This document shows positions 54,396 through 63,352 of a DNA stretch of 64,000 nt, in pieces (within the stretch, counting starts at the first letter, position 1; each line of letters opens with the position of its first letter). Both the position numbers and the translations under genes were made by a program. The stretch comes from Streptomyces sp. NBC_00443 (GTDB lineage: Bacteria > Actinomycetota > Actinomycetes > Streptomycetales > Streptomycetaceae), in the NCBI RefSeq assembly GCF_036014175.1, contig NZ_CP107917.1, forward strand, positions 868,001 through 932,000. Reading direction: 5' to 3'. The notes beneath the pieces are model-generated. The model was not told where the DNA came from. It made no database searches and saw nothing but the letters and a program-made list of their open reading frames with translations.

Positions 54396-55153
54396 GACGA
54401 CTCTTCCAGGTGTCCCTGCTCTTCCTGAGCGGCCTCGGCGTGCTGCATGCCTCGCTCCTCACCGACCTGTACCTCAGGTACGTCAAGGAGGGAATGCGGC
54501 CGCTCCTGATCGCGTCGGGAGTCCTCCTGCTCCTCCTGGCAGCGGCGGAGACGGTGTCGTACTGGAGGCGCGGCAGGGACGACGGGGCCGGCGAAGCCGA
54601 TGAAGACCACGACCGCGACGGCCACCACCACGGCCACACCTCCGTGCCCCGCGTTGCCTGGTTGCTGCTCCTGCCTGCCCTGAGCCTGCTCTTCTACGCC
54701 CCTCCCGCCCTCGGCGCGTACACCGCCTCCCGCGAACCCTCCAAGACGGTGGAGGAACGGGACGACTTCGATCCGCTACCCACGACCTCGCCGGTCCCCC
54801 TGACCCTCACCGAGTTCACCAGCCGCGTGCAGCAGGACCACGAGCAGGGCATCAAGGAACGCAGCGTCCTGTTGACCGGTTTCGTCACGCCCGGCCCGGA
54901 GGGGGACGGCTGGTATCTGACACGGCTCATTCTCAGCTGCTGCGCGGCAGACGCCCAGTCCGTCAAGGTACGGATCCATGGGGCCCGGGACCTGCCCGCC
55001 GACACTTGGGTGTCCGTCACGGGAACCTGGCACAGCGGCGGAACCCTGGGCACGACCTCCGCACCGGTCGCGCTCGACGCCCGTACCGTCACGAAGGTCG
55101 CCCGGCCGGTGAACGGGTACACGGATGCTCTGCCGCTGCCCACGACGAGGTGA
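54392..55153 (+). CDS. TIGR03943 family protein, partner of the DUF318 permease
   Basis: 253 residues from GTG 54392, overlapping the permease stop by 4 bp. Two N-terminal membrane helices (LFQVSLLFLSGLGVLHASL, PLLIASGVLLLLLAAAETV) are followed by a His/Asp-rich loop (DEDHDRDGHHHGHTS, a likely metal-binding tract), a third helix (WLLLLPALSLLFYAPPAL) and a periplasmic-side domain with LILSCCAADAQSVKV, the family's double Cys. The domain is OB-like in pattern (VLLTGFVTP). Likely forms a metal-handling complex with the permease. Confidence 0.85.
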   Translation: MRRLFQVSLLFLSGLGVLHASLLTDLYLRYVKEGMRPLLIASGVLLLLLAAAETVSYWRRGRDDGAGEADEDHDRDGHHHGHTSVPRVAWLLLLPALSLLFYAPPALGAYTASREPSKTVEERDDFDPLPTTSPVPLTLTEFTSRVQQDHEQGIKERSVLLTGFVTPGPEGDGWYLTRLILSCCAADAQSVKVRIHGARDLPADTWVSVTGTWHSGGTLGTTSAPVALDARTVTKVARPVNGYTDALPLPTTR

Positions 55154-55193
55154 ACGGCACTGGGTTGGCCGCCGTGGGACGGGCAGTCGGACC

Positions 55194-55634
55194 TCAGGCG
55201 CCGTCAGTCCCGTCGGACACGGTCACACGGACCGGTGCGCCCGCCTCGACGGTGCGGCTGACCGTGCAGAGCCGGTCGTGCGAGGTCTTCACGGCTCGGG
55301 GCAGGATGGTGCGGGCGCGCTCCCCTGAGGGCCCGTCCGGGAACGCGACAGAGAAGGTGACCTCGAGGTCCGACATCCGGTTGCCGCTCTCGTCCTCGAC
55401 CTTGCTGCCGGTCACGGTGACGGAGAACGTGGTCGGTTCCTCGTGACGACTCGTGGCGACCTCCACGTCGGCCGCGGTGCAGCCGCCGATCGCCGCGAGG
55501 AACAACTCGACCGGCGTGAAGTCGGCACCGCCGCCGGTGCCGAAGCTCAGCGTGCCCCCGCGGGCATTGGTCGCGGTGAACCGGCCCCGGCCGGCTCGCT
55601 CGATGGTGACAGAACGCAGCGAATTGTCAGTCAT
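55194..55634 (-). CDS. OsmC family protein
   Basis: 146 residues from ATG 55634-55632; an in-frame ATG at 55664 is possible but would lengthen the protein beyond family alignments. OsmC fold with ELFLAAIGGCTAADVEVATSR (Cys of the catalytic pair; in this subgroup the second Cys is CTVSRTVEAG). Members reduce organic hydroperoxides or act as thiol-dependent hydrolases. Converges with the TIGR03943 gene. Two 14-bp direct repeats overlap the upstream alternative start (55643-55675). Confidence 0.85.
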   Translation of the reverse strand: MTDNSLRSVTIERAGRGRFTATNARGGTLSFGTGGGADFTPVELFLAAIGGCTAADVEVATSRHEEPTTFSVTVTGSKVEDESGNRMSDLEVTFSVAFPDGPSGERARTILPRAVKTSHDRLCTVSRTVEAGAPVRVTVSDGTDGA

Positions 55635-55642
55635 GGCGACGA

Positions 55643-55675
55643 CATTACTGTCAGCCTTCGCCATTACTGTCAGCC
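55643..55675. repeat. 14-bp direct repeats at the OsmC 5' end
   Basis: CATTACTGTCAGCC at 55643-55656 and 55662-55675, 19 bp apart. Either a regulator site or a small duplication that made a second ATG. Confidence 0.5.
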
Positions 55676-55814
55676 TGCGCCGCACTGCCGCGCCCGAGTG
55701 GCAGTTCCAGGCCTCGCGTGGCGGGAGGACCGGCTCGCGGGTCACTATGCAATGGGCCGCCGATGTTCCCCAGCCTGGAGGCCGCATGCCTGCTCAGCGC
55801 ACAACCGCGCTGAT

Positions 55815-58352
55815 ATGGGACACCATCGAGCGCTATTCACCGAACTACTCGCCCGTATCGGAGTCTTCCGGTCCGTGCGCACGGTCCAGTTGAGCACCGG
55901 CCCCGGGGACGGATCCATGCCGGATGGCGCGCCCACCGTGCCGAGGCTCCGTTCACGCACCCGTGATGTCCACCCCCTTGCCCTCAGTGCGCCGGCGCGC
56001 AGCAGGCTCATCCTGGTTCTGACCGACGGGCTCGGTCCCGCCTGGCTCGCGGGCACCGTGACGCCCCTGCTGCACCACCTCGGCCGGTCGCAGGCGCTGG
56101 CCGTGCTGCACGTGATGCCGTCCCGGCTCTGGCCTGTCACCGCGGTGTCCACCACCCCGGTGCGTCTGCGCCTGCGCGCCCATGCCGCACCCGCGAGCAA
56201 CGAGGCCCTGTACTGGTCCGATGACGGCCTGCGACTACCCGACCTGCGGGAACCCGGGGATCTGGAGCAGCCGCAAGTCCCGGTGCCGGTGCTGGAGATC
56301 GACGGCGGCGGGCTGCACCGATGGGCCCGGCTGATGGCCGGCAGGAGCGTCAGAGCCACGGAGCTGCTGCCCGTGATGACGGCGACCCGTGAGACACCCC
56401 CGGCCCCGCCCTCACCCGCCCCTCCCCATGTCACGGGCGCGGACCTCGTGCGGCGCGCCCAAGCCGTCCTGTCGCTGACGGCGTTCCGGCTCGCCGTCCG
56501 CCTCGCCCCGGTGCCGCTGACCCTCCATACCGTGCGGCTGGTGCTGCCGAACTCCGGGCCGGAACATCTGGGCGAACTGCTCGCCGGTGGCCTGCTGCGA
56601 TACATACCGGAGCCGGGCGAGCGTACGGCCGAAGCAGACCAGACCCACTTCCCGTTCGACTTCAAGCCGGGTGTGCGGGAGGAACTGCTCGCCCACGGCA
56701 CCCTCCTGGACACCACCCAGGTCGTGCGCACGGTGAGCCACTCCATGCCCGTTGAGCAGTGGAGCGACGGACAGCGCTTCCTGATCTACACACTCGACGG
56801 CCGGGAGCCGCAGGTACCCGAGATCACCGACGGCAACCGGGAGTCGGTCGTGCTCGCGGCCACGGTACTGAGGGCATTGTCGGGCCCCTACAACGCCACC
56901 GTAAGGCGCACCCAGGCGGCGCTTCGGGAGGCGCAGGGCTCCACTGTCCGCAGCGAGTGGCCACAGACCGCAATCTCCGGACCAGTTCACCCGGCCGTGG
57001 AATCGGTTGCCCTCGGGTTGAACGCGCCAGCACTGTCTCCGGTGCCCCGCCCTCTGCCCGAGCCACGTCTCGCGTCCACGATCTGGGGTGCAGTGCCTCC
57101 CCGCAACGTGCACTTCACCGGTAGGCAGGCCCTGCTGGGGACCATGCACGGCCTCTTGGCCCCCGACCGTTCGATGGAGACGGCCCATGTGCTGACGGGC
57201 CTGGGCGGTGTCGGCAAAACCCAACTAGCCGTCGAATACGTCTACCGCCACAACTCCGACTACGACCTCGTCTGGTGGATCCGGGCCGAGCGGCCCGGAA
57301 CGATGCTCTCGGACTTCCACGACCTGGCCACGGTGCTGGGCCTGCCGCTCGCGCCCGAGACCGCCCGCCGCGACGCGGTGCCCGCCGTCCGGGAAGCGCT
57401 GCGCGCCGGGGACCTGCGGCAGCGGTGGCTGCTGGTGTTCGACAACGCCGAGTCCGTCGAACAGGTCCGGCCCTTCCTCCCTCTCGGCGGCCCGGGAGCC
57501 GTGCTGGTGACCGCGCGTTCGTCGCAGTGGGCGCATGTCGCACGGACGATGGAGGTCGACGTGTTCCGTCGCGAGGAGAGCATGGCACTGATGCGCCGCC
57601 GCAACCCCCACCTCGACGAGCGCGAGGCCGACGTGCTGGCCGAGACCCTGGGCGACCTGCCTCTCGCCTTGGAGCAGGCGTCCGTCTGGCTATTGGAGAC
57701 GGGGATGCCGATAGGCGAGTATCTCGCGTTGTTCCAACGGAAGCTGACGGCGCTGCTCGACGAGACACCGCCTTACGACTACCAACTCAGCGTCAGCGCG
57801 GCATGGAACCTCTCCCTGGACCGGCTGCAGGACGAGAACCCCACAGCCTTGGAGCTACTCCATGCCCTCGCCTGGCTGGCTCCCGAACCGGTTCCGACGT
57901 CGGTGTTCCGCCACCGTGACGGCTGCCACTCGACGACGGACGACTCCCTGGCGGTCTCTCGGGCCGTACGCGCGATCAACCGCCATGCCCTGGCCCGTAT
58001 CGACCATCGCACCGGAACCATCCAACTGCACCGCCTGCTACGTACGGTACTGCGCTCGTCCATGTCGGACAGCGAGCGCGAAAGCTCGCGGCGGACGGCC
58101 CGGTCGCTCGCTGCATCGCTCCCGCCCAGCCCCTCCAGCACCGCCCATCTGCTCACCTGCCGGGCCGCGGAGTCCCGGGATTCCGCGGTGCGGTCCGCGC
58201 TCCTGGAGCAGTTGCGGTGGCTGGCGGCGGAGGGGTTGACCGGCGACGAGCACCGCTTGGCCGAGGCGGTGCACGAGGAGTGGTCGTGCATGCCCACGAC
58301 GACTCCAGCCGAGTTGACCGAGCTGGCACGCCATCTTCCAACCCCACCGTGA
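55815..58352 (+). pseudogene. fxsT: FxsT-like protein remnant (SAV_2336-type N-domain plus NB-ARC), TPR end lost
   Basis: 845 codons from ATG 55815, which has no clear ribosome-binding site. It matches the FxSxx-COOH system protein FxsT: an SAV_2336-like N-terminal domain (RLILVLTDGLGPAWLAG, DAVTQ-type blocks, FPFDFKPGVREELLA), then an NB-ARC ATPase with Walker A GLGGVGKTQ (~462), Walker B WLLVFDN and the GDLPLALEQAS motif. Full-length FxsT continues with a long TPR array; here it stops soon after AELTELARHLPTPP, next to a transposase fragment. The start of the N-domain also looks incomplete. Decay at both ends suggests a non-functional gene, though the central frame is intact. Confidence 0.72.
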
Positions 58353-58448
58353 CCGACAACGGGCCCGCGACGGGGCGTCCAGCCTCCCCAACGCGGGCCC
58401 CGGGCTCGCCGCCCCAGGGCTACGCCGGACGCGGTCCTGGCCGACAAG

Positions 58449-58730
58449 GCCTACTCGTCCCGCGCGATCCGCACGCATCTCCGCCAGCGCGGGATCCGGG
58501 CGGTGATCCCCCAACCCTCCGACCAAATCGCCAAGCGCAAGAAGCGAGGCCGATCCGGCGGTCGCCCACCGGCCTTCGACCGCGAGACGTACAAGCAGCG
58601 CAACGCCATTGAGCGATGCGTCAACAAGCTCAAGCAATGGCGCGGTCTGGCCACTCGACACGACAAGACCGCCGCCATCTACCTCGCCGGACTCCAGATC
58701 GCCGCCATCTTCATCTGGTCGGCGAGGTGA
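58449..58730 (+). pseudogene. IS5-family transposase, C-terminal fragment
   Basis: About 94 codons in frame, starting near DAVLADKAYSSRAIR and ending FIWSAR. The second catalytic Asp (LADKAYSS) and the YKQRNAIERCVNKLKQWRGLATRHDK block with the catalytic Glu are present, as in IS5-group DDE transposases. The N-terminal half and first Asp are missing, and no intact start exists. The element probably cut the adjacent fxsT gene. Confidence 0.82.
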
Positions 58731-58750
58731 TCCGAAAGAGAACGCTCTAG
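58729..58750. mobile_element. Probable right end of the IS5-type remnant
   Basis: Sequence gtgatccgaaagagaacgct follows the transposase stop closely, as IS5-group right inverted repeats do. The left end and target duplication were not found. Confidence 0.4.
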
Positions 58751-58814
58751 TGCTGTCAGTGCCCGTTGATAACGTGCTTCGTCCAGTCGTGGAGTTCATG
58801 AAGGGACGGGGCAC

Positions 58815-59807
58815 GTGCGGGAAGTGACAGGCCATCAGGTCGGCGAGCAGCGGTTGGCCGAGGCGCTCGACGACATCGACGGGCGGGCCTACACGCGGTG
58901 GCACTCGCTGCGGTACGGCAGCATCTCGCCGACGCTGATCCGGGCCATGGCCTACGAACTGCTCGACCATGTCGCCGCGCGGACGGTGACGGAGCCGAGG
59001 CTCGACACCGCGGCCGGCACGGTCGCCGTCACCGCCGCGGAGTGTGTGCACGGAGTGCTGAGCATCATGTGCTTCCCGGACGGGGACCAGGAACTCCGGT
59101 TCTCCCTCGTCGGGGAGCGGATCAGCACGGACCCGGACGACGACGAGTTCGGGGACGGGCCCATCACCTTCCGGGACGTCGTCAGGGAGGCGCCCACCGC
59201 GCGGGCCTGGCTCGACATGTTCGAGATGTGTGTCGTCAGCGGGCATGTGTGGGACTGGGAGCGGGTCGCCGGGCTGCTGCTGCGCGGCGACTACGCGCCC
59301 GCCATCCGTGACGGCGTGCCCTACAACCGGTACACCTCAGTCTCCGACCCCGCCGACCTCGCCGCCATGGACGCCCTGTGCCCCTATCTCACCGAGGCGG
59401 CCGGTCATCTGCCCCGCGACTGGCCGACGGTTCCGCTGCGCAAGCCCGACGCCGGGGAGCGCGCGGAGGCCGCCCGGCGGCTCGACGAGGTCGGCGACGC
59501 GCTGAGCGCGGACCAGCAGCTGCTCCGCGTACTCCTCGACGACGACCAGCACGCCTTCGAGGACGCCCTCGTCGCCCGGCTGGTCGCATACCGGGAGAGC
59601 GTCGAGGCCGATGCCGGTGATCCCGCGCCCCGGTCCCTCCTCCCCCTTGGCACCCTCGCCCTGGCCTGCCTCGCCGTCCAGGTCCATGGGTGGGACCTCG
59701 GTGTCCGGTCCGGGTATCTGCCGTACGGTCTGCTGGGATCGCCGGACGCGACGCGCCGGGCGGCGGAGGGGAACCGGAACAACTTGGGCTACTGGGCCGC
59801 CAAGTAG
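58815..59807 (+). CDS. Immunity 49 (Imm49)-like protein
   Basis: 330 residues from GTG 58815 (AAGGGACGGGG upstream). Helix-rich. The C-terminal part LLPLGTLALACLAVQVHGWDLGVRSGYLPYGLL matches the conserved block of Imm49 immunity proteins common in Streptomyces, and the N-terminal ISPTLIRAMAYELLDHVAA fits too. Such proteins neutralise toxins made by kin, often in the cytoplasm. Its cognate toxin is not apparent here: the gene stands next to an IS remnant, 40 kb from the giant effector. It may be an orphan immunity gene. Confidence 0.72.
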   Translation: MREVTGHQVGEQRLAEALDDIDGRAYTRWHSLRYGSISPTLIRAMAYELLDHVAARTVTEPRLDTAAGTVAVTAAECVHGVLSIMCFPDGDQELRFSLVGERISTDPDDDEFGDGPITFRDVVREAPTARAWLDMFEMCVVSGHVWDWERVAGLLLRGDYAPAIRDGVPYNRYTSVSDPADLAAMDALCPYLTEAAGHLPRDWPTVPLRKPDAGERAEAARRLDEVGDALSADQQLLRVLLDDDQHAFEDALVARLVAYRESVEADAGDPAPRSLLPLGTLALACLAVQVHGWDLGVRSGYLPYGLLGSPDATRRAAEGNRNNLGYWAAK

Positions 59808-60176
59808 GCCACCGGGGGCGGGGCGGGGCGGGGGCATGGGTGTGACGGGCGTGACGGGTGTGATCTTGCGGGAGTACCGCGCCGACAGACGCGCGCGGCT
59901 GAAGGTGCTCGCGCTCATCGCGCTGATGCTGGCGTGCGGGATGCTCGAGGTGGTCATCAACGACCTGCCGGGCTGGGTCGCGGCGATCCTGCCGCCCGGC
60001 AGGTCGAGGCGCTGCGCGCGTGGGAGATCGCCGTCGACAAGACCGGCGGCTACATGCAATCGCGCGGCCTGATCCGCCTGCGTCCCATGCCACCGGTGTC
60101 GCCCAGTGCGGCGAAATGCCGCAGACTCTGATACAGGGGCCCGTATCGGCATGGGATGCGGAGAAGGTGACCGCTT
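59808..60176. other. 369-bp region with a possible broken small membrane-protein gene
   Basis: An open frame from ATG 59836 encodes a hydrophobic stretch (LKVLALIALMLACGMLEVVI), then at about 60000 the coding bias seems to shift to another frame (VEALRAWEIAVDKTGGYMQS) ending at 60131. It may be a small hypothetical gene broken by one base, or nothing. No family recognised. Confidence 0.3.
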
Positions 60177-61244
60177 GTGCTTGAGGTCCCGTTCTGGCTG
60201 TGGGGAGCCTTCGCCGCGACAGTGGTGGTGTCGCTGACGGTGGACCTGCTGGCCCACCGCACCGCGCACGTCATCGGCTTCAAGGAAGCCGCCGCCTGGA
60301 GCGCCCTGTGGGTGAGTCTCGCGTTGATCTTCGCGGGCGTTGTCTTCCTCGTCCTCGGTACGACGGCCGGCACCGAGTACACCACCGCCTGGTTGCTGGA
60401 GAAGAGCCTGTCGGTGGACAACCTGTTCGTCTTCGCGGTGATCTTCGCCTACTTCAAGGTACCCCGCGCCTACCAGCACCGGGTCCTGTTCTTCGGCGTG
60501 ATGGGCGCCCTCGTCTTCCGCGGGATCTTCCTGTCCCTCGGGGTCGCCGTCGTCAGCCGCTTCACCGCGGTGCTGTTCGCTTTCGCCGCCGTCCTCTTCT
60601 ACAGCACCTACAAGCTCCTCAAGGACGAAGAAGAGAGCTTCGATCCCGGCAAGAGCTTCGCCCTGCGGATGCTCCGCAGGGTCATCCCGGTTCGGGACGA
60701 ATACGCCGGCACGAAGTTCTTCGTCAAAGAGGCCGGCAAACGCGTGGCCACGCCGCTCCTCGCGGTAGTCGCCGCGATCGAGGCGGCAGACCTGATCTTC
60801 GCCGTCGACAGCGTCCCCGCCGTCCTCGCCGTCAGCGACGACGCCTTCATCGTCTACACGAGCAACGCCTTCGCCATCCTCGGCTTGCGCGCCCTGTACT
60901 TCATGCTGGCGGGACTACTGGACCGCTTCCACTACCTCAACAAGGGCCTCGCGATCATCCTGGCCTTCATCGGGGTCAAGCTCATTCTCCAGGCTTCCCA
61001 CAAGCTGATCAGCCCCAGCATCCCAGAAATCCCCTCGCCGATCAGCCTCGCGGTCATCGTTGTCGTTCTGGCGGCATCCGTCGTATTCAGCCTGCGACGA
61101 CCCGCCCCACTCCGCCTGCCCCCCGCCGCTCGGGAAGAGCGAGTACCCTCCGCGCCCGACGCCGCACCCGAGAACCCCGGACTCGACGGGGCAGATGCCG
61201 AGCAGGACCAGCAGCCGGATGATCCACCGCGACCGGCACACTGA
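60177..61244 (+). CDS. TerC/Alx family membrane protein
   Basis: 355 residues from GTG 60177 (GGAGAAGG upstream). About eight membrane helices with the TerC motifs SLSVDNLFVFAVIF (Asp81) and AIEAADLIFAVDSVPA, the acidic residues thought to handle metal. TerC/Alx proteins export manganese or protect exported metalloproteins, and are linked to tellurite resistance. The C-terminal ~50 residues are Pro/Asp-rich and disordered. A TerD-family remnant lies downstream at 62009-62469, but no full ter operon was seen. Confidence 0.9.
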   Translation: MLEVPFWLWGAFAATVVVSLTVDLLAHRTAHVIGFKEAAAWSALWVSLALIFAGVVFLVLGTTAGTEYTTAWLLEKSLSVDNLFVFAVIFAYFKVPRAYQHRVLFFGVMGALVFRGIFLSLGVAVVSRFTAVLFAFAAVLFYSTYKLLKDEEESFDPGKSFALRMLRRVIPVRDEYAGTKFFVKEAGKRVATPLLAVVAAIEAADLIFAVDSVPAVLAVSDDAFIVYTSNAFAILGLRALYFMLAGLLDRFHYLNKGLAIILAFIGVKLILQASHKLISPSIPEIPSPISLAVIVVVLAASVVFSLRRPAPLRLPPAAREERVPSAPDAAPENPGLDGADAEQDQQPDDPPRPAH

Positions 61245-61310
61245 TCAGCACCGCGCGATGACAGCACGCGGCCTGTCCCCTTCTCGAACCACAGAGCCTA
61301 TTGTTAAAGA

Positions 61311-61508
61311 ATGAGCAAAGCCGAGCATGATACCAGTCCCCGGGGGACGCCTGTGTGCCCGGTCTGCAAGCACCCCCTGGAGATGACCATCAAGACGCGG
61401 CACAAGACGCTAGGAATCTTCGTGCCCGTGTGGGGTCCGCGCCCCTGCCACAACCCCGACTGCCCCGACCACCAGGAGGCGCCGGAACACAGCCCCCAGG
61501 ACCACTGA
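61311..61508 (+). CDS. Small zinc-ribbon-like protein
   Basis: 65 residues from ATG 61311. CPVC (Cys16, Cys19) and CHNPDC (Cys46, Cys51) form a likely four-Cys zinc site around a short beta segment. The C-terminus is His/Glu/Pro-rich. No family name could be given. It lies 66 bp after TerC and may share its transcript. Confidence 0.55.
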   Translation: MSKAEHDTSPRGTPVCPVCKHPLEMTIKTRHKTLGIFVPVWGPRPCHNPDCPDHQEAPEHSPQDH

Positions 61509-61559
61509 CCAGACGCCGCTCACGGCATACAGCCGTCACGGGCAGCCGTTACGGGATCA

Positions 61560-61880
61560 CAGCACCGCCCGGCCCTCGGCAGCTTTCTGGCGACGGGCTG
61601 CCGTCTCATCCAGCAGGTGCTTGGTCCCGCGACGGACGCCCTCGGTGGTGCGCGCCCGCTCCCCGCACGACCGCGACCGGGCAATGGGCGTGATGCATCA
61701 GAGCCTGACTGACCGAGCCGTGGAGCAGCCCGGCGAACCCGCCACGTCCCCTGGTGCCGACCACCAGCAACTATGCGGACCAGCCGGCCTCGATCGGCGC
61801 CTCTCGTGTGGCCGTGCACCACCCTGTGCTCGACCGTGTCAGGGCGACCCATCCGCCACTTGGACCAAGGACGAGCGGCG
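61560..61880 (-). pseudogene. Universal stress protein (UspA) remnant
   Basis: The minus strand encodes [18 protein letters not shown] and [18 protein letters not shown], the C-terminal nucleotide-binding half of a UspA domain. An in-frame TAG falls where an Asp codon is expected (AGWSA-stop-LLVVG), and a frameshift separates it from the upstream VEHRVVHGHTR part. Clearly inactivated. Confidence 0.7.
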
Positions 61881-62008
61881 CCTGACGGCCCATCCACGTG
61901 AACAGTTCCGCCCCGCCCCGGCTCGTCAGACGAGTCTGAGCTCGGGGCGGTATCCGGCATCCACTGCACATTCGCCCGCAACCCACACACAACGCGGGGC
62001 CGGCAGGG

Positions 62009-62469
62009 TCATTCGCTCACGTCGACGCTGTACCCCCGGGCCAGGTCGGCCAGACCATGGTCGTAGCCTGCCCAACGGCACGCAGCCACCAGCCATCGCC
62101 ACGGCGGTAGATCTCGGCGAGGATCATCGTGCGCTCGGTGGTTGCGGCGGCAATGACTACCCTGCGGATTTCCAGCGGCATACGCTCCAAATCCGCGGTG
62201 ACGGCCTACTCAGTCGGGCCGTCCACGGCAAGCCTTACGGTGCCCTCCGGGTGCTCGGGTGCGCCGTAGAAGACGAAGTCCTCGTCGCCTGGCCCTGGCA
62301 CCTGTTCATTCCCGTCGAGCGTAAAGGCGACGACCTCGACGTCGCAGACGGTGGGCTGAACCCAAGTGGCAGTAACTGTCCAGGCTGTGTCGGTGTCGGG
62401 CAGGTCGATGACGGCGCCTCGAACCAACATCTCTGCCGTGGTTCGAGGAGCCGCGGTCAGTTGCACCAA
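62009..62469 (-). pseudogene. TerD-family protein remnant
   Basis: An 87-codon frame (62469-62206) holds DVEVVAFTLDGNEQ and DEDFVFYGAPEHPEGTVRLA, a TerD core pattern. After its stop, another frame continues with LERMPLEIRRVVIAAATTE, then AEIYRRGDGWWLRAVGQ, with another shift before GYDHGLADLARGYSVDVSE, the TerD C-terminus. At least two frame breaks show decay. TerD proteins bind calcium and associate with TerC. Confidence 0.72.
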
Positions 62470-62713
62470 ATCAGCGTCGTCCCAGTCGGTGAACCGCCCC
62501 TCGAAGGACGCACCACGCTGCCGGTTGGCCCCATTCAGCAGTTCCAGCCCCCCTCTCGGACGTCTTCAGGATCTGCCTCCTGCGGTCATCCGGGGCTGGC
62601 CGTGTGACGCCAACGGTGCGCACCCATGCGTACTTGCGTGCGCCCGTCGCTCGACTCGTACCTGCGGCGTTGGCCTCAGAACTCGCTACCAACCACCAAG
62701 GAAGGGGGCACCC

Positions 62714-62959
62714 GTGGAACCCGGTGTTCACGTCACCCCGGAACTCTCCGGATGGTTCCGTCACGTCCTCGCACGAACCTCCGCCGCAGGGCTCACAGCC
62801 TTCGCCGGCGACGGAAACTCCACCGCTCCGTACCTCACCACCCGCCAGGGAAGCCGACGCTTCTCCGCCGGAATGGCCCACGCGGCCACCGACAGCGTCC
62901 AGGACGCCGCATACACACTGCTCGGCCTCCAGCGCAGCGCATTTCGGATCGGACACTAG
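62714..62959 (+). CDS. Small hypothetical protein
   Basis: 81 residues from GTG 62714 (AAGGAAGGGGG upstream). Good coding bias. Reads MEPGVHVTPELSGWFRHVL at the start and LLGLQRSAFRIGH at the end. No domain was recognised. Decayed neighbours make it possible that this too is a fragment. Confidence 0.35.
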   Translation: MEPGVHVTPELSGWFRHVLARTSAAGLTAFAGDGNSTAPYLTTRQGSRRFSAGMAHAATDSVQDAAYTLLGLQRSAFRIGH

Positions 62960-63352
62960 CTGCGCTGCGGACAGATAGCGGTGACATCGGAAATTGTGGA
63001 ATCTCCACAAGGCGGCAGTGTGAGCGACGCTGCCCTTCCGCAACGCCTGACTCAACCGCCAGCCAGGTCAGCATCGGTCCGGACACCACCGAACCTGCAA
63101 ACGCCTACGTAAGCGCCGAAGCTGGGAAAAGAGCCCTCCATCCGAGCCTGATGAGGCGTCAGCAAAGTCAGCATTAGGTCAGCAAGAGTCCTGCCAAAGC
63201 CGCCCCCAGACAGCCACACTGTGGAATCGCCAACCGCACCGGCCTGAGCCAGCCGGCTGTTCGGACGCCTTCCGGCAGGCAGGTGGAAGATGGCGAGAAT
63301 TACCCGCCGACCTTCCGCCCGACGGCCACCAACGCAGACGCGTTCCCGCAGG
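62960..63352. other. Intergenic region before the pirin gene
   Basis: 393 bp, less GC-rich than average, with no convincing gene or strong hairpin. Short direct repeats of gtcagca occur near 63158-63182. Confidence 0.35.

Noticed and set aside
62471..63055. 194-codon minus-strand frame
   Set aside because: Odd composition and no domain; overlaps a plus-strand small frame with a better ribosome-binding site.
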